Positions 1 through 8,181 of a stretch of DNA of 60,162 nt are shown piece by piece (within the stretch, counting starts at the first letter, position 1; every line of letters starts with the position of its first letter). The stretch is from positions 1-60,162 of the IMG/VR virus record IMGVR_UViG_3300042197_004886; one strand, given 5' to 3'. Made by a program: the position numbers and the translations under genes. Source of the stretch: a virus. The notes under the pieces were generated by a model. The model had not been told where the DNA came from. It did no database searches and saw only the letters and a program-made list of their open reading frames with translations.

Positions 1-647
1 AGGTTACTGCCGACCTTAAACAGTTAGAAAGCGACCTTGAAAAGCTGTCTAAGGAAATGGACTCGGACGGCGAACAGGCAATTCAATCCATAATCGAATC
101 TATCCAGACTGAGATAAAAACCGAATCTTTGACGCTAGAGGAAAAGTCCACTACACTAAACCTATTTATCACCTTGGACGACCTCTTATCTGATTCCGGT
201 ATCAAGAAAACCCTGATCGATAAGATCATTCCAACTCTTAATTCTAGGATCCAGGAGATCTCGGAACGCTTAGAATTCAAGTTTCAGTTTGAATTCGATA
301 GCGATTTTAATCCGATTATCTCTTACCTTGGCATGGAGGTCTCACCAGAGAGCCTTTCCAGCGGTCAGCGTAAAAAGATGAACCTTATTGTGCTCTTGGC
401 CTTTATCGAGATTATTAAAATGAAGCACAGCCAGATGAACGTTCTCTTCTTGGACGAGATCTTTAGCTCACTCGACAAAAACAACGTTTATAAGGCCATT
501 GAGATCCTTAAAGAGTATGCCGAAAAATACCGGCTAACTATCTTTGTTGTCTCGCACGAGTCTCTACCAGAGGAATTTTTCAATCACCGAATCCTCGTGA
601 CCACTCAGGACCACTTCTCAGAGATGAAAATAACAAAAGTCGGCTAA
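1..647 (+). CDS. 46: gp46-like recombination endonuclease subunit (SbcC/Rad50 family), 3' part
   Basis: The frame is open from base 3, so this is the C-terminal end of a gene that starts before the window. The visible part opens with a charged coiled-coil stretch (ADLKQLESDLEKL). It is followed by the ABC signature LSSGQRKKMNL, a Walker B with catalytic acid (VLFLDEIFSSLD) and the switch motif VSHE. This is the C-terminal ATPase lobe of Rad50/SbcC proteins. In T4, gp46 with gp47 resects DNA ends for recombination-dependent replication. The 46 assignment rests on the T4-like context, since SbcC cannot be separated by motif alone. The next gene starts three bases after the stop. Confidence 0.85.
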   Translation, partial: VTADLKQLESDLEKLSKEMDSDGEQAIQSIIESIQTEIKTESLTLEEKSTTLNLFITLDDLLSDSGIKKTLIDKIIPTLNSRIQEISERLEFKFQFEFDSDFNPIISYLGMEVSPESLSSGQRKKMNLIVLLAFIEIIKMKHSQMNVLFLDEIFSSLDKNNVYKAIEILKEYAEKYRLTIFVVSHESLPEEFFNHRILVTTQDHFSEMKITKVG

Positions 648-650
648 ACT

Positions 651-1898
651 ATGAAACTGAGCATTATCACCCCAACCCACACTCCCAAGTATCTCCTAGA
701 GCTCTACGAATCTATCTTAGAACAGACCTACACTGATTGGGAGTGGATCTTGTACCTCAATGGCGGACTTACCAGTAATCAGTTACCCAGCATCATATTA
801 GAAGACGCTCGAGTAAAGATCTATCTGGATTCGCCTTGCGCAGAGAGCCAAAACGTTGGCTATCTCAAGAATCGAGCCTTTCACCTAGGTTCTGGTGAAG
901 CTCTACTTGAAGTAGACCACGACGATCTTCTTACTCCAGACTGTTTAGCTGAGGTGGCTGCTGCTTTTGCGGAGGACGCAGGTATTGGTTTTGTCTATAG
1001 CGATAACGCCAAGTTGGCAGATAAGTTTGCTCCATACGGTTCCTACTATGGTTGGTCGCATCGATACTTTAAGTGGAAAGGCAGTAATTATGTTTCGATG
1101 AATTCTTTCGAAGCTGACGCTGGTGCTCTTTCCCTCATATTTTATGCGCCAGATCATATTCGAGCTTGGCGGCGAGATACTTATGTGCTGCTCGGCGGAC
1201 ACGATCGTTCGCTCTCTGTGCTAGACGATCAGGAATTAATGATTCGCACCTACATGGTCTCCAGGTTTAGGCAGATCAAGAAGACTCTATACTTATACCG
1301 TATCCACGGCGATAACACTTGGCTGCAGCGCAATGCTCTAATACAGGAGCAGACACAACAACTCTTCCTAAAATGGCAACAGCCCTTAGCTGAGCGTGAG
1401 GCAGACTTGCGTGGCCTTCGTAAAATTGACCTAGGTGGAGGGCTCTACGGCAAGCCCGGTTATGAAACGGTCGATATCCGCAATGGTTCTATCCAGGCAG
1501 ATCTTAATCAGCGCTGGCCCTTTGACGATAACTCAGTCGGGGTGATCAATGCCTCCCATGTGATCGAGCACCTACATAATAAGCACTTTACCATGTGTGA
1601 GCTACACCGAGTTTTGGCACACGGCGCTTGGGCATTTATTGAGGTGCCTTCTACCGACGGTCGAGGGGCCTTCCAGGATCCCACCCATGTGAGCTATTGG
1701 AACGAGAATAGCTTCTTTTATTATACTAGAAAGGAGCAAGCCCAATTCATCTATAACGATTCTATAAAGTTTCAGGCAAGGCTATTGGAAACCAAGTGTT
1801 ATACAAAATGGATGCAGGATAATAATGTACCCTGCACCAGAGCATGGTTGCGTGCAATAAAGGAGGACACCGTTCTCCCTGGCGAAAATCGTTTTTAA
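651..1898 (+). CDS. Fusion of GT2 glycosyltransferase and SAM-dependent methyltransferase
   Basis: A 415-residue protein with two enzyme domains. Residues 1-240 are a GT-A family 2 glycosyltransferase: N-terminal LSIITPTH, the metal-binding DxD region DHDD at 89-92, and acidic DDQE near 192-195. Residues 255-400 are a class I methyltransferase: motif I IDLGGG at 259-264, then VINASHVIEHL around 298-308 and EVPS near 331, as in Methyltransf_11 proteins. It probably transfers a sugar and methylates the glycan; the acceptor is unknown. It follows gp46 by three bases, far from the main glycan island. It converges with the minus-strand adhesin gene, leaving one base between the stops. Confidence 0.8.
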   Translation: MKLSIITPTHTPKYLLELYESILEQTYTDWEWILYLNGGLTSNQLPSIILEDARVKIYLDSPCAESQNVGYLKNRAFHLGSGEALLEVDHDDLLTPDCLAEVAAAFAEDAGIGFVYSDNAKLADKFAPYGSYYGWSHRYFKWKGSNYVSMNSFEADAGALSLIFYAPDHIRAWRRDTYVLLGGHDRSLSVLDDQELMIRTYMVSRFRQIKKTLYLYRIHGDNTWLQRNALIQEQTQQLFLKWQQPLAEREADLRGLRKIDLGGGLYGKPGYETVDIRNGSIQADLNQRWPFDDNSVGVINASHVIEHLHNKHFTMCELHRVLAHGAWAFIEVPSTDGRGAFQDPTHVSYWNENSFFYYTRKEQAQFIYNDSIKFQARLLETKCYTKWMQDNNVPCTRAWLRAIKEDTVLPGENRF

Positions 1899-1899
1899 A

Positions 1900-3816
1900 T
1901 TAAAAGAAATTGGGATCTGCTGGACTATCACCTATTCCAAAACACTGAGACCCTTGATAGACAATCGGATTATTGTGTGGTATTCCATAAGGCTGCATAC
2001 CTTCAAAGTAGGTAAATCCCAAATTTGCACTATTTCTATTTCCTTTTGAACTGAGAAGTTTGACCTGTCCTCTTCTAGAAACAGTCATGTTTGACGGAAG
2101 AACCCACCTTGCAAATTTTTCAAGATTATCAGTGAAGGTAATTGTGACATTAGTTGTTGTAGTTGATCGGACTAGACAATATTTGCCTGGTCTGCCTCCA
2201 AAAAACTCATTCATAGTTTGTGTGGTTCCCCCTGTGATAGTAACTGCATCAAATGCTATTCTATGCATATTTACCCATCCAGTACTAGTTGCAGTAATAA
2301 ATAAAGTTGTTCTTCTGGCTACTACTGTTCCTTTTATATAGTTTAAATTTCCGTTTTTATATAGATTTGGTAATGTAGGATTAGCAGCTCCTCCTAACCT
2401 ATAGATTCCACCAGTATTGATTACTAAGGGACTTGAAAAAACTGTAGATGATCCAGCATGTACCCAAAATCCACTACCAATCAAATTGATAGTGGTTGTT
2501 CCTGCGACTGTAGAAGAATTGGAATTTTCTAAACTTCCGTTCACATAAATATTGAAATTGTTTAAAGTTACAGGAACAGTTGCTGCGAATCTTAAGTAGT
2601 TACACCAAATATCACTAATTATATTCCATGTACCAAAAGGTACATTAGATCCTATATTTAGTATATTCCAGCTTGTGCCTAAGGTATCAATTGATCCTAT
2701 TGCATTTGTAATAGTTAATATTCTTGGTGGTATAAATGTTCCGCTTGTTAATTTAAAAGAAACATCTGTAAGAGAGCCTAAAATAAAAGTATCACTTGTA
2801 AATGTAACTAAAGGCATATCTATATCAATCAATTTCCAAGCGTTTATAGTAGTGACTGGTATTGAAATTACACCTGATGTTGCACCAGAAGTTCCTCCGT
2901 TAAAGTTTAAAGTAGGTTTTGTTCCACTACCAGCTGGACATTGAATGTTTCCAGTAGATCCAGTGTATGTGTTTAAGTAAATTTTAAAATCACCAGTTAG
3001 TGTTGTTGCTGCTGACATGTTTAGTGTGTTACACCAAAGATCATTAGCTAAAGTTGTAGCTCCGCTTGTTCCAATTATTGTGTTCCATTTTACATCAGAT
3101 CCTAGATTGAGAATTCCTTGAGACATAGTTAAAGTTGCTGAAGCAGCATTTGCTACTCCAGAAGTGTACGAGAATGTACCTGTTGTGCTGCTGGCGAAGA
3201 TGACAGCTGATATGGTTATAGTGTTTGCACCACTGTTTAAATTAAGATTTGTCAATGTTCCAAACCATCCATTTAACGTACCACCAGCAATTACAAATGT
3301 GGTTAAAGAAGTCACTCCTTGAAATGGTTGAGTAACTGTGTTATTGATACCTGCATTGCAAGTTATTGTTCTTCCACCAGCAAATATATTAGCTATGACA
3401 GCTCCTGAGCTGCCTGTATTTGTTACTACTCCCCCAAAGGTACAATCTGCAGCAATTGTGTATGTTTTTGATGTAGTGATGCTAATAAATCTAAATTCAT
3501 TAGGCCATATATAACCGTTTGGAGTGTAAGTAGCTGAAACATTGTTGAACGCTAAAAAGCCAGTGCCTCCTACACCCATTCCAGCCCCAAGCGTTATGTT
3601 ACCGCTCACGTTGATACTGAAAGTCATTGTGATGGTGTTAGTGTAATTGGTAAAGTTAATTGTAAGACAAACTCTGTTTGAAGCGTTTACTGTACATGCA
3701 GGAGAGGAAGCATCAAACACTACATCATCCGCTACAGTAGGCACAGCTCCTTCTAACCAGTTGGTGCTGGTTCCCCAATTGCTATCAGTGGTTCCTCTCC
3801 AAGTTCTTGTTGGCAT
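1900..3816 (-). CDS. Large beta-rich tail adhesin / fibre protein
   Basis: 638 residues, very rich in Thr, Asn, Ser and Gly, and poor in charged residues, as expected for a beta-helix or beta-sandwich virion adhesin. The N-terminus (TWRGTTDSNWGTSTNW, then a VPTVADDVVFD-type segment) resembles a module seen at the start of repeat adhesins and phage fibres of Bacteroidota. Internal modules repeat loosely around the phrase D-[IL]-W-C-N-x-L followed by F-x-I-Y-x-N (two clear copies). No signal peptide or enzyme motif is visible. It is the last gene of a minus-strand cassette with two small proteins and the collagen-like fibre, which supports a host-recognition role. The exact role is inferred. 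Confidence 0.6.
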   Translation of the reverse strand: MPTRTWRGTTDSNWGTSTNWLEGAVPTVADDVVFDASSPACTVNASNRVCLTINFTNYTNTITMTFSINVSGNITLGAGMGVGGTGFLAFNNVSATYTPNGYIWPNEFRFISITTSKTYTIAADCTFGGVVTNTGSSGAVIANIFAGGRTITCNAGINNTVTQPFQGVTSLTTFVIAGGTLNGWFGTLTNLNLNSGANTITISAVIFASSTTGTFSYTSGVANAASATLTMSQGILNLGSDVKWNTIIGTSGATTLANDLWCNTLNMSAATTLTGDFKIYLNTYTGSTGNIQCPAGSGTKPTLNFNGGTSGATSGVISIPVTTINAWKLIDIDMPLVTFTSDTFILGSLTDVSFKLTSGTFIPPRILTITNAIGSIDTLGTSWNILNIGSNVPFGTWNIISDIWCNYLRFAATVPVTLNNFNIYVNGSLENSNSSTVAGTTTINLIGSGFWVHAGSSTVFSSPLVINTGGIYRLGGAANPTLPNLYKNGNLNYIKGTVVARRTTLFITATSTGWVNMHRIAFDAVTITGGTTQTMNEFFGGRPGKYCLVRSTTTTNVTITFTDNLEKFARWVLPSNMTVSRRGQVKLLSSKGNRNSANLGFTYFEGMQPYGIPHNNPIVYQGSQCFGIGDSPADPNFF

Positions 3817-4055
3817 TACAATTCAGTTTCTACATTTATCTCTATTTGAGGAATAAGACTTTGTATTTGTCTGGCAATTTCTAGCTTACGGATCTCGGTC
3901 AATCCTCTGTTAATTATATTTTGTTCAATAATCTCTAAACCGGTAGGAGCAAAATGACTCACCTCAATAGTAGTCAAAACTCCGTCTAAATTATACTCGA
4001 CTTCAGTGTAGAGAGTTTCTTCGTTTTGTCTAGTAGATAGAATTTTATAAGTCAT
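3816..4055 (-). CDS. Small hypothetical protein of the tail-fibre cassette
   Basis: 79 residues, acidic, predicted mixed alpha/beta (LYTEVEYNLDGVLTTIEVSHF, then an Ile/Leu-rich helix). I do not recognise a family. It lies 12 bases after the 139-residue structural gene, and its stop overlaps the start of the large adhesin by one base, so the three are probably co-translated. A fibre chaperone or small fibre subunit is possible but not shown. Confidence 0.6.
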   Translation of the reverse strand: MTYKILSTRQNEETLYTEVEYNLDGVLTTIEVSHFAPTGLEIIEQNIINRGLTEIRKLEIARQIQSLIPQIEINVETEL

Positions 4056-4067
4056 ATGGTTTAATTT

Positions 4068-4487
4068 TTAATAATTTGCTGCGTAAGCGATTGCATCAGT
4101 TTGATCTTGTGCTCCAGCGTAAACTGATTGAATGACTGACATTACTTGTCCAGATCGCATGATGATAGGTTGATCGAACGTGTAGATAGCAGTTTGACCA
4201 ATAGCCGTGGTACTACGAGTAGCAGCGAGTACTGATACTTCTCCTATTAGTCGATGGTTTGTACCTCCTGTGTCAGAGAGAAAGATACGAAAAACTTTAG
4301 CGCCAGCTAATGCCGCTGTAGCTTGAGAATTGATGAAGCGTACTCCATCTACCCGAGTTCCGTCTGCGCCTGCTGTGACTAGAGTCACTAATGCGCCGGA
4401 TCCATCAGACGCTGTGTTAGCTGCTGCAATTCTTGCTGGTGTAAAATTACCTTGTAGAGTAAAGATAGGTGTTGTGTTTGCTGGCAT
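4068..4487 (-). CDS. Small virion / fibre-associated protein
   Basis: 139 residues, Ala/Thr-rich and predicted all-beta (PIFTLQGNFTPARIAAANT at the N-terminus, alternating hydrophobic strands after it). Proteins of this look are common among phage structural modules, often next to fibres, but I cannot name a family. Its start is preceded by ATAAAATAAC, a variant of the late-promoter word, with an A-rich leader. It sits between the collagen-like fibre and the small 79-residue gene on the same strand. Confidence 0.6.
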   Translation of the reverse strand: MPANTTPIFTLQGNFTPARIAAANTASDGSGALVTLVTAGADGTRVDGVRFINSQATAALAGAKVFRIFLSDTGGTNHRLIGEVSVLAATRSTTAIGQTAIYTFDQPIIMRSGQVMSVIQSVYAGAQDQTDAIAYAANY

Positions 4488-4501
4488 TGTTGCGTGTTAT
4501 T

Positions 4502-5671
4502 TTATGAAAAATTATAGTAATTGAAAAGTTTTGAAATAATTCCTTCTCCTCCTGGTGCTCCTGTTGCTCCCTGATCTCCTTGTGGTCCCTGGCCACCAGT
4601 TAATCCCTGCGGTCCCTGGTTTCCACTGGCTCCCTGATTGCCTTGATCTCCCTGTGGGCCGGCTATTCCCTGATCTCCCTGTGGCCCCTGTGCACCGGCT
4701 GCTCCCTGGTCTCCTTGTGCTCCCTGGTCTCCTTGTGCTCCCTGGTCTCCTTGTGCACCTTGTGGCCCCTGTGCACCGGCTGCTCCCTGATCTCCCTGGT
4801 CTCCCTTAAGTCCTTGTGCACCCTGGTCTCCTTGTGCTCCTTGAGATCCTTGTGATCCTTGAGCTCCAGTTGCACCTTGTGCACCCTGTGAGCCAGCTGC
4901 TCCTTGCGGACCCTGCGGCCCTTTTATCTGTAATGCCAAAACAAGGTCTTCGTCGTTTGAGAAACTATATCCGCCACTATCATAGGTTGCAGTTACTTCA
5001 ACATAATTATTTGAAATAACATTTATGCTGCTAACTATCCATTTTTGATAATTGTTCGAATCATCTTTGTCTTGAATGATAATAATATCATTTGCGCTTA
5101 GATTAGCTAGGTAGATATCAATATCTGATGCCTCCTGGGTCAAGTGATCAATATTGATTTGCGTTGCACTCGTCTGTGTTGCATTATTCCAAATAATATA
5201 GCCCGCTCCTGGATCTCCAGAATAAATTGTTGTCTTTGCTTTATAATTAAAAAAGCTGCTAGATTGACCTGGGGATCCTTGGTCCCCCTGTGAACCAGTT
5301 ACTCCCTGATCTCCTTGTGATCCAGCTGCTCCCTGTGGCCCCTGCGAACCGGCTGATCCTTGTGATCCTTGCAATCCCTGTGCACCAGTTGCTCCCTGTG
5401 GCCCTTGAGCTCCAGCTGTTCCTTGCGATCCTTGTGCACCTTGAGATCCAGCGGCGCCTTGCGCTCCTTGTGAACCCTGTGCTCCTTGTGGACCTTGCGG
5501 CCCTCCTCCACCGCCTCCTCCTTCGACCACTGTAATGTTACCTAAGTTATCAATCTTAGACAAGAGATCAGAATTATTTGTGTCAAATGCAATAAGATAT
5601 GCCCCATTGGGTATATTAGCATAGTCAACTGTCGAGAAATCTATTGTAGGATATAGGTATGAAATTGCCAC
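4502..5671 (-). CDS. Collagen-like fibre protein
   Basis: 389 residues. A 50-residue globular head ends in a run of seven glycines. Next comes a Gly-X-Y block of about 75 residues, a globular beta-rich insert at roughly 137-250, a second Gly-X-Y block of about 120 residues, and a short tail. X and Y are dominated by Gln, Ala, Pro, Ser and Asp ([15 protein letters not shown]), giving a charge-poor collagen-like triple helix as in many phage fibres. It probably trimerises as a flexible fibre or capsid decoration. Two ATAAATA(A) words lie 17-33 bases upstream of the start, which fits late expression. It is first in a minus-strand cassette of adhesin genes. Confidence 0.85.
   Translation of the reverse strand: MAISYLYPTIDFSTVDYANIPNGAYLIAFDTNNSDLLSKIDNLGNITVVEGGGGGGGPQGPQGAQGSQGAQGAAGSQGAQGSQGTAGAQGPQGATGAQGLQGSQGSAGSQGPQGAAGSQGDQGVTGSQGDQGSPGQSSSFFNYKAKTTIYSGDPGAGYIIWNNATQTSATQINIDHLTQEASDIDIYLANLSANDIIIIQDKDDSNNYQKWIVSSINVISNNYVEVTATYDSGGYSFSNDEDLVLALQIKGPQGPQGAAGSQGAQGATGAQGSQGSQGAQGDQGAQGLKGDQGDQGAAGAQGPQGAQGDQGAQGDQGAQGDQGAAGAQGPQGDQGIAGPQGDQGNQGASGNQGPQGLTGGQGPQGDQGATGAPGGEGIISKLFNYYNFS
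4540..4925. repeat. Collagen-coding tandem repeats, block 2
   Basis: Degenerate 9- and 18-base repeats encoding Gly-X-Y, for example three near-perfect successive copies of ctggtctccttgtgctcc around 4702-4760. A shorter similar block lies at about 5265-5515. Such repeats expand and contract readily by slippage. Confidence 0.8.
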
Positions 5672-5687
5672 TCTTTAAAAAGTATGC

Positions 5688-5704
5688 TATTTATTCTTAT
5701 TTAT
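5688..5704 (-). promoter_or_regulatory. Two late-promoter-like words upstream of the collagen fibre gene
   Basis: Read on the minus strand, ATAAATAA (5697-5704) and ATAAATA (5688-5694) lie 17-33 bases before the ATG at 5671. They match the T4 late element TATAAATA in all but the first base. Confidence 0.5.
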
Positions 5705-5756
5705 CCTTAAATAAAACTTTCCTAAATCGCAGGTGTATAAAATCAAAAAGAAACCG

Positions 5757-6614
5757 ATGAAATTATATAAAGAAAAGGATTTTTCTTCCTTATATAAAGC
5801 GAGTCTAAGCGACTTAATGCTCTTTCCGGAACACGAGACCAGACCTAGAGACCTTAAGATCAGAGAAAATATCAATACTGTACTCGTATTAGAGGATCCT
5901 CTCTCTTGTCTCTACTCAAATCCTGTGAGATCTTCCCAGAAAAAATATATTTCAGCCGAGCTCTTATGGTATTTTGCTGGCAGAAACGATGTCGGCTTTA
6001 TTAAAAAGTATGCTAAGTTCTGGGAGTCAATCCAGAACCCTGACGGGACTGTTAACTCCGCATACGGTAACCTATTGTTTTCTAAAGTAAGTCCTCATGG
6101 GTTCACCCAGTACGACTGGGCAATCTCCTGTCTCATAAAGGATAAGGACTCTAGGCAAGCTGTAATGCATTTTAACCTGCCAGAGCATCAATACAGTTCC
6201 AATCGAGATTTTGTGTGCACAATGTACGCAATATTTCAGATTCGTAACGACAAACTTAGCCTTACCGTTTCGATGCGAAGTAACGATGTCATACTTGGTC
6301 TGCCGACTGATATCGCCTTTTTCGCAACTCTACAAGGACAGGCGTTAGTGCACCTACGTCAAATCTATCCTGACCTTGAGTTAGGCACCTACACACATAT
6401 CGCTAATTCATTTCACATCTACGAACACCACTTTGACCTGGCCAGCCGCATGCTGGCTCAAGACTTTACGGCAGAATCGATTCCTCCAGTCACAGTAGAT
6501 CTAGTGACGAAAATGGGTAAGACGACTCCGATCTTCGATCGACTTTTTGCGCACCATGCTGTGGAAACATTCGAGGACCCACTATGTAATTGGATTGCAA
6601 CAAATATCAAATAA
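5757..6614 (+). CDS. Thymidylate synthase-fold enzyme, probable dCMP hydroxymethylase
   Basis: 285 residues from ATG 5757; a GTG at 5733 would add eight residues. The fold is that of thymidylate synthase: folate and phosphate-binding segments, nucleophile Cys154 in DFVCT, then MRSNDVILGLPTD. Two features match T4 gp42 (dCMP hydroxymethylase) rather than thymidylate synthase. The cysteine context is DFVCT (DFMCT in gp42) instead of PCH. The residue reading the pyrimidine is Asp185 where thymidylate synthases have Asn, and gp42 has Asp179 at the same 31-residue spacing from its Cys148. It would then make 5-hydroxymethyl-dCMP for modified DNA. A dCMP deaminase lies two genes downstream. Overall length and flanks also resemble ordinary thymidylate synthase, so a dUMP enzyme is not excluded. 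Confidence 0.8.
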   Translation: MKLYKEKDFSSLYKASLSDLMLFPEHETRPRDLKIRENINTVLVLEDPLSCLYSNPVRSSQKKYISAELLWYFAGRNDVGFIKKYAKFWESIQNPDGTVNSAYGNLLFSKVSPHGFTQYDWAISCLIKDKDSRQAVMHFNLPEHQYSSNRDFVCTMYAIFQIRNDKLSLTVSMRSNDVILGLPTDIAFFATLQGQALVHLRQIYPDLELGTYTHIANSFHIYEHHFDLASRMLAQDFTAESIPPVTVDLVTKMGKTTPIFDRLFAHHAVETFEDPLCNWIATNIK

Positions 6615-6619
6615 CTATC

Positions 6620-6835
6620 ATGAAAATAGACCTTAAAAAATTCATAATCGGCGTCATCACCGCCCTGCTTACTGCATTAATCTGTTGGTTCGCATTCACC
6701 GTTTTTTCTCTGGGTGAGCTCTTTGGCGTGGAGCCCAGCTATCCACAGTGGTTAGGAATCTCCATCATCTCTACCCTACTTTTTACTCAACCCTACGTCA
6801 ACCGTAATGACTCAAAAGGACCTAAAATATCATAG
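6620..6835 (+). CDS. Small membrane protein with two transmembrane segments
   Basis: 71 residues from ATG 6620, five bases after the previous stop. Two hydrophobic stretches are visible, FIIGVITALLTALICWFAF and LGISIISTLLF, with a short polar loop between them and a charged C-terminus. No family recognised. It overlaps the dCMP deaminase start by 29 bases, so it belongs to the same transcript. An inner-membrane role is inferred only from hydrophobicity. Confidence 0.6.
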   Translation: MKIDLKKFIIGVITALLTALICWFAFTVFSLGELFGVEPSYPQWLGISIISTLLFTQPYVNRNDSKGPKIS

Positions 6836-7226
6836 TACCTACCTAAAGATGGCCACCGAGTGGTCTTCTCTCTCCTGCTGTCGTCGCAAAAAAGTCGGTG
6901 CACTTATCGTAAAAGAAGGAGCTATCATTTCCGATGGATTTAACGGCACACCAAAGGGCTTTACCAACGACTGTGAGGATCCAAATGGTGAGACCTACTG
7001 GTATGTGCTGCATGCAGAGGCAAACGCGATCCTTAAGGTGGCCAAGTCTTCACAGAGCACGGACGGCTCGACGTTATATGTCACCTATTCTCCTTGTAAG
7101 GAGTGTTCAAAATTGATTATCCAGGCCGGCATCCGCCGTGTCATCTACTTAGAGGAGTACCGAGACACCTCTGGTCTAAAAATGTTAAAGGAGGCTGGAA
7201 TAGATATATTACAGCTAGAAATATGA
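6807..7226 (+). CDS. cd: dCMP deaminase
   Basis: 139 residues. It has the zinc-dependent deaminase signature: HAEANAIL supplies the zinc His and the catalytic Glu, and SPCKECSK supplies the two zinc Cys. The N-terminal half (CRRKKVGALIVKEG, then NGTPKG) is typical of the T4 cd / ComEB family. It converts dCMP to dUMP and so balances dCMP use against dTMP synthesis, next to the gp42/thymidylate synthase-type enzyme. Its last codon overlaps the next start (ATGA), which suggests translational coupling. Confidence 0.9.
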   Translation: MTQKDLKYHSTYLKMATEWSSLSCCRRKKVGALIVKEGAIISDGFNGTPKGFTNDCEDPNGETYWYVLHAEANAILKVAKSSQSTDGSTLYVTYSPCKECSKLIIQAGIRRVIYLEEYRDTSGLKMLKEAGIDILQLEI

Positions 7227-7624
7227 TCGATAACCGAAACGTGACCGTGGTATTTGTAAAAGAATACCGAAATTTTATTGGAGCCTTTGAAAAAAAGGGC
7301 AAAGAAGACTACGTGCTTAACGTCAATAAGATTATCAAGGACAAATTTAGTACTAAGTTTATTGTGCCAAACAAGGTACAGTCTTTTTTACTCAACTATG
7401 AGATAAAAAAACTGTTAGACAAGGCAATAAATATCAAAAACAAAAAATATAAACGGGTAGTATACCTAAACTCCAATCTCTCCAGTTCAATCGTGCTCAA
7501 TACTATTGATTTTATCGAGGGCGAGTACGAAATGTTGAATTTTAATTTTCATCTTGTCGAGTCAGCTTCCCAACCTGATGACGAGATCGTCAATATAGAA
7601 AAACTAAATCGAATCTTAATATGA
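7223..7624 (+). CDS. Hypothetical protein in nucleotide-metabolism operon
   Basis: 133 residues from ATG 7223, chosen because it forms an ATGA overlap with the deaminase stop; a longer reading would run inside the deaminase gene. Basic first half (KKLLDKAINIKNKKYKRV) and acidic C-terminus. No recognised motif. The stop overlaps the next gene start (ATATGA), so it is part of a tightly coupled series. Confidence 0.6.
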   Translation: MIDNRNVTVVFVKEYRNFIGAFEKKGKEDYVLNVNKIIKDKFSTKFIVPNKVQSFLLNYEIKKLLDKAINIKNKKYKRVVYLNSNLSSSIVLNTIDFIEGEYEMLNFNFHLVESASQPDDEIVNIEKLNRILI

Positions 7625-8181
7625 ATCTAATCGCTAATTTTTCCGCTTGGCTCAAGTCTCTTAACGAGTCTTCAAAGAGCACCTATGATTATGGCTGTGC
7701 CATGGTTTACTATGATTTTCCTCAAATGCAGGAACTCCACTCTCTTATCTCACCAGATGACATATACCACGAGACTGGAGATAACACATATGGCTTGGAG
7801 GACGAACCTCACACTACCCTACTTTTTGGTTTTCATAGCGATGTTGATCTGGACCACGTGTTAAATGTGTGCAATAAGTTTAGTTATCCGGTTTTAAAAT
7901 TGCACAATGCCTCTTGTTTCAATAACGACAAATACGATGTGCTAAAGTTCGACGTTGTTTCTCCTGAATTACATGCAGCAAACGATCAGTTAAAGTCCGA
8001 ATTTGCAGATCGTTATACCACAGAATATCCCAATTACCATCCTCACTCGACGATCGGCTATATCAAAAAAGGAAAAGGTCAACCTTATGCTGACCTTCTC
8101 AATGGTAATTCTTATCGTGTTACTCCAAAAAAGCTCGTTTATTCGATGCCTAGCGGAGACAAGAAAGAGTTGATCTTTTAG
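7621..8181 (+). CDS. 2H phosphoesterase (2'-5' RNA ligase-like), possible anti-CBASS enzyme
   Basis: 186 residues with two His-x-Thr/Ser-x motifs, PHTTLLFG near residues 62-69 and PHSTIGYI near 141-148, the paired catalytic motifs of 2H phosphoesterases. Family members open 2',3'-cyclic phosphates, ligate RNA, or hydrolyse cyclic nucleotides. In T4, the 2H protein Acb1 (gene 57B) cleaves the cyclic oligonucleotides used by CBASS and has a comparable two-motif layout (IHSTI and PHITL). Assignment to Acb1 function is inference, because spacing and flanks differ. RNA repair is the alternative. Its stop overlaps the convergent gene by four bases. Confidence 0.75.
   Translation: MNLIANFSAWLKSLNESSKSTYDYGCAMVYYDFPQMQELHSLISPDDIYHETGDNTYGLEDEPHTTLLFGFHSDVDLDHVLNVCNKFSYPVLKLHNASCFNNDKYDVLKFDVVSPELHAANDQLKSEFADRYTTEYPNYHPHSTIGYIKKGKGQPYADLLNGNSYRVTPKKLVYSMPSGDKKELIF

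Noticed and set aside
4540-5515. CRISPR-like array
   Set aside because: The short repeats are in-frame collagen codons without spacers, and no cas gene is present.
4555-5535. Several plus-strand ORFs rich in Leu, Pro and Cys opposite the collagen-like gene
   Set aside because: They are shadows of the Gly-X-Y repeats on the other strand; repetitive DNA keeps all frames open.
7103-7222. N-terminal extension of the 133-residue protein
   Set aside because: It runs inside the dCMP deaminase. ATG 7223 with ATGA overlap fits the operon style.
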